Assembly: GCA_024409025.1 (NCBI GenBank)
Contig: JAKSUM010000056.1
Coordinates: forward strand, 1-7,535
Source of the DNA: a bacterium
GTDB lineage: Bacteria; Vulcanimicrobiota; CADAWZ01
DNA: 7,535 nt
Reading direction: 5' to 3'
Positions 1-6,525 of the stretch are shown here, piece by piece. The translations under genes were made by a program, and so were the position numbers. Below the pieces are notes generated by a model. That model worked only from the letters and a program-made list of their open reading frames with translations, searched no databases and was not told where the DNA came from. Numbering within the stretch: the stretch's first letter is position 1; the number at the start of each line of letters is the position of its first letter.

Positions 1-1
1 G

Positions 2-124
<123 letters not shown>

Positions 125-172
125 ATTTCCTTTATGTCAGCGTAAGCTTAAAAAAAATGCTGTTTAAGAAGG

Positions 173-195
173 ATTTGAAAAGGCTGTATTTGAAA
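173..195 (+). repeat. Direct repeat ATTTGAAA x2 next to the -10 box
   Basis: ATTTGAAA occurs at 173-180 and again at 188-195, a 15-base period (7 bases between copies). The second copy abuts the TATAAT at 196-201. The repeat may simply reflect AT-rich sequence, with the first copy supplying a -35-like TTGAAA. Its position would also suit a dimeric regulator binding site. The sequence alone cannot separate these. Confidence 0.4.
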
Positions 196-201
196 TATAA
201 T
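175..201 (+). promoter_or_regulatory. Candidate sigma-70-type promoter for the TPR gene
   Basis: A perfect -10 hexamer TATAAT lies at 196-201, preceded by TTGAAA at 175-180 (four of six matches to TTGACA plus the conserved TTG core). The 15-bp spacer is shorter than the usual 16-18, which weakens the call. Transcription would start near 208, giving a 5' untranslated leader of roughly 107 bases that includes the inverted repeat at 232-276. The gene order makes this a plausible promoter for the TPR gene after glmS. Confidence 0.5.
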
Positions 202-231
202 TAATATCTTAAAATAAATGGCATTAAAAGA

Positions 232-276
232 ATTGCAGGCGCATTTTTTTAAACGGCGCCAAGCCTGACGTGCAAT
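232..276 (+). promoter_or_regulatory. Imperfect inverted repeat in the TPR-gene leader
   Basis: The outer arms ATTGCA (232-237) and TGCAAT (271-276) are perfectly complementary. Inside them GGCGC (238-242) can pair with GCGCC (256-260) around a 13-base loop, leaving a 10-base bulge at 261-270. Alternatively GGC (238-240) pairs with GCC (263-265). No T-tract follows on the + strand, so it is not a terminator for rightward transcription. It could be a structured 5' leader or a protein-binding site, and it matches no riboswitch class I recognise. Confidence 0.35.
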
Positions 277-315
277 CAAAAAACACCCTAACATATCTTA
301 CGAAGGACATATATT

Positions 316-2835
316 ATGATTGACAGCGCAGTAAAAGAAATAAACGGATTTATGTCGATTAAGCATTGGGAGGACGCTCTTGACTCAATTAAGCGTCAGC
401 CGGCAAAATATGCTTCCAAGGAAGATCTTCAGATAGAAGCCTATCTTCTTCATAATTTAAAGTATTTTGTGCGTTGCAGGGATCTCTGTCTCAGTCACTC
501 TGAAGAGAAGTCTAATGATTTCGATCTTAAGTTCATATTGAAGAGCTGCGAGAATATACAGAAGGCAAAGGCATCGCTCCTTTCCCATATGTCTTCATGC
601 AAAAGGGCTGACAGCCTTGACATGAAACAGAGCATCGGCTTCCTTATGGGCGTATTCTGCGATATCAGGGATGTCACTTATTATCTTACCTCTGTGCTTT
701 CCGTTAACAGGGATCCGGCATATACGTATCTTCTTGCATGCATATACAGGATTTCCGGAAAGCTCAGTGACGCCATATCGCTTCTTGATAAGATAAAGGA
801 TTCCTATGCTGATGCCGGCGTTCTTTTTGAAAAGCTTTCAAAGGAATATGAGGCGTATAAGAAGCTCGGCCGTTTCGGAACTGGCGGAAAGCTTCAGATG
901 CCCGATCTTCCGGACATGAACGGTGAGGATATGATGGTCAGAGGCTTCTGGAGCATTGCTGAAAAGGATTACCAGTCCGCATTCAACTATCTTGCTGAAG
1001 CAATAAAAAGGGATCCTTCGCTTTCCGTATGCTGGTATTATGTCGGTAAGCTTCAGACCACATTCGGAGCAAAGGAGAGGGGGGACAAGTGCTTTAAGAA
1101 GTTCCTTGAGTTTTTCCCTCATTCAAGCGGTTACTACAAGGCTCTCGCATTCTCTGCCGGCATTTCCGACGAGCAGAGGGATGAGTATTACCAGAAATGG
1201 ATAGGGTGTCTGCCTTCAGATCCGAGATCATGGATGGCATATCTCTCATGGCTGTATTCAAAAAAGGATTTCTTCTCTGTGCAGCTTATAGCCTCCGAGG
1301 CTCTCGATTCATATTCTTCAGGCTGGTTTATTCCCAAGGAGAATCCTGTAAACATGGTTTATAGGGGAATGCTTAATATTGCTGTCGGAAGGACAATGGA
1401 GGCGTCAAGATGCTTTGCCGACGCAGCCCGTTTTGAGCCCTATAAGACTGTCGCCGCTCTCGGTATGGGAGCTGCAAAGGATGCTGAGGGAGTCGTATAT
1501 GATGCTCTGAGCAACTATGAAAAGGCTATGGCTGATTCAAAGGCCGAGTCCATTTCAAAATATATGCTTGCAAATGTCTATCTTAAGAGGAAGAATTTTA
1601 AGAAGGCTTTCTCTACGATAGACGAGGTTATTTCCAAGCATCCGGAATCTGCCGCTGTTGCCGCCAAAAAGGCTGAAGTTTATCTTAAGCGTTCGGATAT
1701 GAAGGGCTTTAAGAAATACGTCTCAGAGCTTTCTCCTAAGCAGATGTCTCCTGAAATGCATGTTCTGAATGCCATGGTCCTTATTAAGGAGCAGGAAACT
1801 TCAGCTGCGGAATCAGAACTTCGCAAGGCTCTTGAAAGCAATCCGTCATCAAGGATTGTCTTGAATTCCTTGGCTACTTTACTTCTTGGCGAAGGCAAGA
1901 CGGATGAGGCAATAGAAATCGCCGACCAGCTCAGCGCCCTGTCTCTTGATCCTGCAAATTTCCTTCTCAAGGGATATGCCCTTCTTAAAAATGGGGATTT
2001 CGAGCAGGCCGCAGGCATGTTTGAGGACTATCTTTCATTTATGCCTTTTGATTACAGGGGATGGCTGCTTTCCGGAATCGCATCATTGAGATGCGGCAAG
2101 GAGGATGCTGCAAGGCTTGCTTTTGAAAAGTCTCTGCTTTACTCCGACGGCAAGCCGGTATACAGGCTTAATCTTGGTCTTTGCTATGCCGCATGCGGAA
2201 TGTATGAGGATGCTCTCAGATATGTTGAGATATCGCCCAGAAGTGATTCCTATTACAGGTTTATAACGGCTTGGATAAGCGGTTCTGCCGGAAAAAGACA
2301 GGAGGCTCTCGATATTTGCGAGGAGCTGCTTTCAGATCCTGAAGTCGCTCAGGATGCCTTCAACCTTAAGGCCCATATGCTTTTCGAGTTCGGCCGTAAG
2401 GAAGAGGCGGCGTCTGTTCTTGAGAAAGCATGCGGAAAATTCCCTGACAACAGAAATCTCGCATACAACAGGGCTTTTGTCAATATGCACCGCAAGCAGA
2501 ATGATGAGGCTGGCAAGATTCTTGAGGAGCTTACTTCAAAGTATCCCGATTTTTATGACGCATGGCTTGCCAGAATACTTCTTCTCGGAATACAGAAGGA
2601 TACCAAGGCTCTTCAGGAGTCGATGGCTGAAGTCAAGAAGCTGAAAAATCCCGGCTTTAAATCATGGTTTAAGAATATTGCTTCTATTCAGGAATATGAA
2701 GAGCTGATTGCTACAATATCATATAATTCGGATGCGGATCTTAACTTCTATATTCCGGAGATATTCTCGCTTTCATTCAGCGATCCTTACGGATTCTTCG
2801 GATTCGACAGGCTTGACGGCGTTTTCGGAAGATAG
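316..2835 (+). CDS. Large TPR-repeat protein of unknown function
   Basis: An 839-residue protein made almost entirely of helical tetratricopeptide-like repeats. The clearest units lie near residues 135-165, 205-235, 236-269, 345-377, 412-444, 478-510, 511-543, 546-578, 579-611, 679-711 and 713-745, with the usual small and aromatic residues and an Ala-rich second helix ending in a 'NP' or 'xP' turn (for example ALESNP, IKRDP, SKHPE). A linker rich in Gly, Pro and Met at about 186-204 separates the N-terminal part from the main array. The last ~40 residues break the pattern and are rich in Phe, Gly and Asp. There is no signal peptide or membrane segment, so it is probably cytoplasmic. TPR arrays are protein-interaction scaffolds; the partner is unknown and no enzymatic domain is visible. 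The ATG at 316 is well supported by GAAGGA at 302-307, 8 bases upstream. The gene stands alone transcriptionally: a candidate promoter lies upstream and a terminator follows its TAG stop. Confidence 0.9.
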   Translation: MIDSAVKEINGFMSIKHWEDALDSIKRQPAKYASKEDLQIEAYLLHNLKYFVRCRDLCLSHSEEKSNDFDLKFILKSCENIQKAKASLLSHMSSCKRADSLDMKQSIGFLMGVFCDIRDVTYYLTSVLSVNRDPAYTYLLACIYRISGKLSDAISLLDKIKDSYADAGVLFEKLSKEYEAYKKLGRFGTGGKLQMPDLPDMNGEDMMVRGFWSIAEKDYQSAFNYLAEAIKRDPSLSVCWYYVGKLQTTFGAKERGDKCFKKFLEFFPHSSGYYKALAFSAGISDEQRDEYYQKWIGCLPSDPRSWMAYLSWLYSKKDFFSVQLIASEALDSYSSGWFIPKENPVNMVYRGMLNIAVGRTMEASRCFADAARFEPYKTVAALGMGAAKDAEGVVYDALSNYEKAMADSKAESISKYMLANVYLKRKNFKKAFSTIDEVISKHPESAAVAAKKAEVYLKRSDMKGFKKYVSELSPKQMSPEMHVLNAMVLIKEQETSAAESELRKALESNPSSRIVLNSLATLLLGEGKTDEAIEIADQLSALSLDPANFLLKGYALLKNGDFEQAAGMFEDYLSFMPFDYRGWLLSGIASLRCGKEDAARLAFEKSLLYSDGKPVYRLNLGLCYAACGMYEDALRYVEISPRSDSYYRFITAWISGSAGKRQEALDICEELLSDPEVAQDAFNLKAHMLFEFGRKEEAASVLEKACGKFPDNRNLAYNRAFVNMHRKQNDEAGKILEELTSKYPDFYDAWLARILLLGIQKDTKALQESMAEVKKLKNPGFKSWFKNIASIQEYEELIATISYNSDADLNFYIPEIFSLSFSDPYGFFGFDRLDGVFGR

Positions 2836-2860
2836 AATTTCAGACTGACAGATTTTTATG

Positions 2861-2895
2861 CAGGGATCGTTAGGATCCCTGTTTCATTTTATTTT
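2861..2895 (+). terminator. Rho-independent terminator after the TPR gene
   Basis: A perfect 8-bp stem, CAGGGATC (2861-2868) pairing with GATCCCTG (2874-2881), closes a 5-base loop (GTTAG) and is followed by the T-rich tract TTTCATTTTATTTT (2882-2895). It begins 25 bases after the TPR stop codon and ends only 7 bases before the hisS Shine-Dalgarno. It may work as a full terminator for the TPR transcript or as a partial, read-through or attenuator-like element in front of hisS. Confidence 0.85.
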
Positions 2896-2913
2896 AGAAT
2901 ATGGAGAATTGCT

Positions 2914-4173
2914 ATGAAGATATCTGTGCCCAGAGGGACTTGCGACGTCCTTCCCGCAAATTCATATAAAAGGGCTTATATAGAGAATGCCGCAAGAGAG
3001 ATTTCGTCTCTTTTCGGATATAAGGAAATAAGGACTCCTGTATTCGAGCATACCGAGCTTTTCTGCCGCGGAATAGGAAGCGGAAGCGATATTGTCAGAA
3101 AAGAGATGTATACTTTTGAGGATAAGAAGGGCAGGAGCCTCACTCTTCGTCCCGAGGGTACTGCCACGGTAATGAGAGCCATTGTGGAGAACAACCTCTG
3201 TCAGACAGGATATGCCAAGCTTTTCTACATTGGCCCGTTTTTCAGATATGAGAGGCCTCAGGAAGGCAGATACCGCCAGTTCCATCAGTTCGGGCTTGAG
3301 GCGGCTGGAGTTGACTCTCCTCTGCTTGATGCCGAGATTATACATGCCGCCTGCTCCTTCTTCGGCAAGCTTGGTCTTGAAAATCTTACGGTTCAGCTCA
3401 ATTCTCTCGGATGCCCTGAGTGCAGGCCTGCCTACAGGGAAGCCCTTGTCAGCTTTTTTGAAAGTAAAAAGGACGACCTCTGCGGAGACTGCAAGGAAAG
3501 GCTTGCAATCAACCCCCTTAGGGTTCTTGACTGCAAAAATGCCGCCTGCAGGGCGATTGCTGCCGATGCTCCAGTAATGCTCGATTATCTCTGTCCCGAA
3601 TGCTCAAATCATTTTGACATTGTAAAGAAGGCTCTTGAGGTTTATGGCATAAATTACGCCGTAAACAGGAAGATTGTAAGAGGCCTTGATTATTATACAA
3701 GGACGGTATTTGAGGTCGTTTCCGATCAGCTCGGAGCTCAGGATGCGATATGCGGAGGCGGAAGATACAACAATCTTGCCGAGGAGATCGGCGGAAAGAG
3801 CATTCCGGCTGTCGGCTTTGCCGCAGGAATAGAAAGGACTGCGGCACTTATGGAAAAGAGGGGATGCTCCTTCGGCAAGGAGCCTGCTCCTGAAGTGTTT
3901 GTCGTTCCATTTGAGGAAAGCTGCGTAATGAAGGCTGCAGAGGTTCTCGGCAGGCTCAGGAATTCCGGCATCTCATCCGATCTGACCTATTCAAAAAAGA
4001 ATATAAAAAAGATATTCAGGGACATTGCAGAGGCCGGAGCCGATTACGCCTACATCATAGGGCCGGATGAAATGGCTGCCGGAAAGATATCCGTGAAATC
4101 CATGAAGGACAAGGCTCAGGCTGAAATCAACGATTCAGAGGCCGTAGAATTTATTCTCAAAGGACGTTGCTGA
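2914..4173 (+). CDS. hisS: Histidine--tRNA ligase (HisRS)
   Basis: Charges tRNA-His with histidine using ATP; a cytoplasmic class II aminoacyl-tRNA synthetase. Its 419 residues match the usual bacterial length (about 400-430). Visible hallmarks: N-terminal PRGTxDVLP (6-14); LRPEGTA (78-84); motif 2 FRYERPQEGRYRQFHQFGLE (110-129); the HisRS-specific RGLDYYTRTVFE (256-267) and GGGRYNNL (281-288); motif 3 VGFAAGIER (300-308) with the ATP-binding Arg. An anticodon-binding domain spans about 325-419 and contains the typical IIGPDEMAAGKISVK. The insertion between the two catalytic halves has eight cysteines (167, 170, 190, 193, 207, 212, 227, 230), a pattern seen in part of the bacterial HisRS family and possibly metal-binding. 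The ATG start has GGAG at 2903-2906, 7 bases upstream. The gene ends in tandem TGA-TAA, and the next gene starts 3 bases after the TGA, so cotranscription is likely. Confidence 0.98.
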   Translation: MKISVPRGTCDVLPANSYKRAYIENAAREISSLFGYKEIRTPVFEHTELFCRGIGSGSDIVRKEMYTFEDKKGRSLTLRPEGTATVMRAIVENNLCQTGYAKLFYIGPFFRYERPQEGRYRQFHQFGLEAAGVDSPLLDAEIIHAACSFFGKLGLENLTVQLNSLGCPECRPAYREALVSFFESKKDDLCGDCKERLAINPLRVLDCKNAACRAIAADAPVMLDYLCPECSNHFDIVKKALEVYGINYAVNRKIVRGLDYYTRTVFEVVSDQLGAQDAICGGGRYNNLAEEIGGKSIPAVGFAAGIERTAALMEKRGCSFGKEPAPEVFVVPFEESCVMKAAEVLGRLRNSGISSDLTYSKKNIKKIFRDIAEAGADYAYIIGPDEMAAGKISVKSMKDKAQAEINDSEAVEFILKGRC

Positions 4174-4176
4174 TAA

Positions 4177-6459
4177 ATGAAGGCGAAAAGGATGCTGAAA
4201 AAGTTTCTGAGCTATATTGCCGCAATGCAGGAATCCCGCATGACGGCAGATGACATGTTCAGAAAGAAATCTTCGTCCAAGGGCGATATAGAGCTGACTG
4301 ACGGGGAATTTTTCTCTTGTTTCGATTTCAACGACGGCGCTTTGCGCGGACTTAAGGACGCATATGCTGAGCGTGATTTCGAAGCTGCGTCCGAGGAGCT
4401 GCTCAGATATTTTAAAAATAAAATTTTTTTCGGCGTGTTCGAGCTGCAGGAGGGAACTTTTCAGAAGAGATTCTCCGAGCTTTTTCCTGGGGCTGTCAAG
4501 AATATTGTCGAGAGGGCTGAGTCCGTCTGCCGCAAGCAGTTTTCGATGCCGACGGGATTCGCCGCCGAATTCAGCGATTCGATTAATTGGTCGGATAATT
4601 TTATCGGGGGCAGCTGGCCTTATCTTAAGCCTAAGGATTTTCTCAGAAGGATATTCGAACATGGAATAGTCACTGAAGACAATCTCAGAAATCTGCTTGC
4701 TTCCATGGAAATGAACAAGCATCATGCTTTTGTCGATCTGGCTAAGGCTTTTGTAATGACAGGCAATGAAAAGTATGCTCAGGAATTTATTCTTGACATT
4801 GAGGAATGGATAGACAAGAATCCTGTAAACTCGGGCATAGCCTGGTTTGATCCGCTTGCTGTTTCCCAGAGGGTAATTTCTTGGATTTTTGCTCTTTCTG
4901 TGTTTATAGAATCGTCAAAATTCATAAAAAGCGATTGTCTTCTCATAATAATGAAGAGCCTGCTTCTTCATGGGACTTATCTGTATGCCGCTCTTTCCTC
5001 AAAGACTCAGCTTGTCTCAAGAAGTATTGCGTGCGCATCGGCGCTTTATATGCTGGCTTCGTTTTTTCCGGAGTTTGAAACATCGGAAAAATGGAAACAC
5101 GATTCAAACAGGAAGCTTGAGAACGTCTATTCCGTGTTTTTCCTTGATGACGGGGTATGCCGTTACCGTTCCATAGGCCTGCAGATCCTTTTTACGGAAT
5201 TTTACATGATTCCGTTTATATGCTGCCGGTTTACCGGAGACATGCCGTCGCCTGCAATAAGATCCGTTGTCGAGCGTTCCCTCGAATTCATGATGTACAC
5301 GATGGCTCCAAGGCGCGTCGAGCCTAAGCGCTCCGTAAGGGAGCTGCCTTTTGCTTTCGCAGGCCAGCCTGTCAATTTCGGGGATGCGGCTGCAACCAGG
5401 GTCTGGTATTTTTCCTCCTGCGCTCAGGAGGATTTCAGGAATCTTCTCTGTATGGGCGCATGTCTTTTTAACAGGGGGGATATGAAATATGCTGCCGGCA
5501 ATTCCTTCTATGAGGATTCAATGTGGTTCTTCCGCCTTCAGGGCGAGGATGCCTTTAATGACATCGTGCCTAATCCTCCACAGTATACGGGAAAGGCGTT
5601 TGTGAAGGGCGGATATTTTTCCTTCAGGGATACTTGGGGCAGGGATTCCGTTTTCTGGATGTTTTATGGAAATTCCAAGAATCCGGTACCTTTCTTGGAG
5701 GATGACGTAAATTTTTATGAGCCGCATAAGGACATAATGAATTTTGTCCTCTATATAAAGGGCGAGCCGGTTATTATAGAATCAGGCTCCTATAAGGGAC
5801 CTTCGGACGAGGTCCCGCCGGATATCAATTCGTATATGTGCGATTACCGCGCTCACAATACGATTCTTGTAAACAGAAACGGATATTCGATACAGAAGAG
5901 CATAAAGAGCTCAAGAAAATATACCCGTTTCCTAAAGACAAAATGGCTTACCTCGGATGACATGGATTATGTCTGCGCCGTAAATCCCGGCTTCCCGAAG
6001 GAGGCTTCAGGGGTTACGCACAGAAGAGAGGCGGTATGCCTGAAAAAAAGGAAATGGTTTGTCATCGCCGATACCTTGGAGGGCAAGGGCGAGTTTTCCG
6101 TATCGCATATCTTTAATCTTGCTCCTGCAGTAAGCGTGACTCAGAGAAGGGACAACGGCTGCTTCATATATCTGAAGAGGGATAATATCAGGATGAATAT
6201 GATCTATCCTGTGGAGTTTTCCTGCAAATACGGAAAAAAGACAGGCGTATATTCTCCGCTTTCCGGAGACATAAAGAACTGCGACAGTCTTACGTATAAT
6301 GCCAAGGTCCAGCTTCCGTGTACTGTTTATACATGGTTCTCGTGGGCGAACGGCGATTTGAAGCATCCAGACGCATGGGAATTGGAGGAGCTTTTCGAGA
6401 AGGTAAGGGACTCCAAGGGCATGATGGAGGATGAGATACAGTTCGAAACCGAAAGCTGA
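4177..6459 (+). CDS. Heparinase II/III-family protein, probably with a degenerate active site
   Basis: A 760-residue protein with the two-part architecture of heparinase II/III-type polysaccharide lyases. The N-terminal helical toroid (about 50-400) shows family features such as INWSDNFIGGSWP (136-148), the LAKAFVMTGNEKYAQEF block (188-204) and QRVISW (231-236). The C-terminal beta-sandwich (about 470-720) shows PHKD (516-519), VIIESGSY (532-539) and RAHNT (558-562). Active members cleave uronate-containing glycans by beta-elimination using an Asn/His pair in an NNHL motif and a Tyr in an SPGYH-like motif. Here those sites read VSR (280-282) and SIGLQ (332-336), so the catalytic side chains appear absent. 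The putative metal-site residues (His517, Glu535, His560) remain. No signal peptide is visible, so it is likely cytoplasmic, unlike secreted lyases. The ATG at 4177 follows hisS by 3 bases; AAAGGA (4159-4164) lies 12 bases upstream, rather far. A downstream ATG (residue 6) is an alternative start. Family assignment is firm; activity and substrate are unknown. Confidence 0.85.
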   Translation: MKAKRMLKKFLSYIAAMQESRMTADDMFRKKSSSKGDIELTDGEFFSCFDFNDGALRGLKDAYAERDFEAASEELLRYFKNKIFFGVFELQEGTFQKRFSELFPGAVKNIVERAESVCRKQFSMPTGFAAEFSDSINWSDNFIGGSWPYLKPKDFLRRIFEHGIVTEDNLRNLLASMEMNKHHAFVDLAKAFVMTGNEKYAQEFILDIEEWIDKNPVNSGIAWFDPLAVSQRVISWIFALSVFIESSKFIKSDCLLIIMKSLLLHGTYLYAALSSKTQLVSRSIACASALYMLASFFPEFETSEKWKHDSNRKLENVYSVFFLDDGVCRYRSIGLQILFTEFYMIPFICCRFTGDMPSPAIRSVVERSLEFMMYTMAPRRVEPKRSVRELPFAFAGQPVNFGDAAATRVWYFSSCAQEDFRNLLCMGACLFNRGDMKYAAGNSFYEDSMWFFRLQGEDAFNDIVPNPPQYTGKAFVKGGYFSFRDTWGRDSVFWMFYGNSKNPVPFLEDDVNFYEPHKDIMNFVLYIKGEPVIIESGSYKGPSDEVPPDINSYMCDYRAHNTILVNRNGYSIQKSIKSSRKYTRFLKTKWLTSDDMDYVCAVNPGFPKEASGVTHRREAVCLKKRKWFVIADTLEGKGEFSVSHIFNLAPAVSVTQRRDNGCFIYLKRDNIRMNMIYPVEFSCKYGKKTGVYSPLSGDIKNCDSLTYNAKVQLPCTVYTWFSWANGDLKHPDAWELEELFEKVRDSKGMMEDEIQFETES

Positions 6460-6522
6460 AGACGCTTCACGCTATGCAGGGACGCAAAATTTTTAGAGTT
6501 GAGATTATGACTTTTTTAGGGG
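6460..6522. other. Short intergenic gap before the flavoprotein gene
   Basis: The gap holds a weak 5-bp hairpin, TGAAG (6457-6461) with CTTCA (6465-6469), which begins at the heparinase stop codon and has no T-tract, so it is not a credible terminator. No convincing promoter is visible. Readthrough from the heparinase gene is the simplest source of transcription for the flavoprotein. Confidence 0.5.
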
Positions 6523-6525
6523 GTG
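6518..6525 (+). promoter_or_regulatory. Strong Shine-Dalgarno that favours an ATT start at 6532
   Basis: AGGGGGTG at 6518-6525 differs by one base from the ideal AGGAGGTG. It overlaps the in-frame GTG (6523-6525), which therefore cannot use it. The codon at a proper distance is ATT at 6532-6534, with 8 bases between AGGGGG and the codon. The protein from there reads (M)SEKTIAVVGGGPAG, an excellent start for this family. No other in-frame ATG, GTG or TTG lies in the right place. Confidence 0.6.

Larger units (their letters stand above)
125..315. other. AT-rich intergenic region between glmS and the TPR gene
   Basis: This 191-base non-coding stretch carries a candidate promoter (175-201), an 8-bp direct repeat (173-195) and an imperfect inverted repeat (232-276), described separately. 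A short inverted repeat CTTAAA/TTTAAG (147-168) lacks a following T-tract, so it is not convincing as the glmS terminator. Poly-A runs occur at 150-157 and 278-283. I see no tRNA, riboswitch or credible small gene here. Confidence 0.6.

Noticed and set aside
138..168. Inverted repeats CAGC/GCTG and CTTAAA/TTTAAG as the glmS terminator
   Set aside because: The arms are short and AT-rich, and no T-tract follows.
157..204. 15-codon ORF (MLFKKDLKRLYLKYN) upstream of the TPR gene
   Set aside because: No Shine-Dalgarno, AT-rich sequence, and it overlaps the candidate promoter; chance is the simplest explanation.
2895..2900. TAGAAT as a -10 box for hisS
   Set aside because: No -35 at a proper distance, and the start would fall at or inside the Shine-Dalgarno region.
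3182..3577. 131-codon + strand frame inside hisS
   Set aside because: It overlaps the conserved HisRS motif 2 and cysteine region in another frame; no independent signal.
4135..4725. 196-codon open frame on the minus strand
   Set aside because: It lies antisense across the hisS end and heparinase start, both with clear family motifs, and its translation shows no recognisable domain. It is a shadow of biased codon use.
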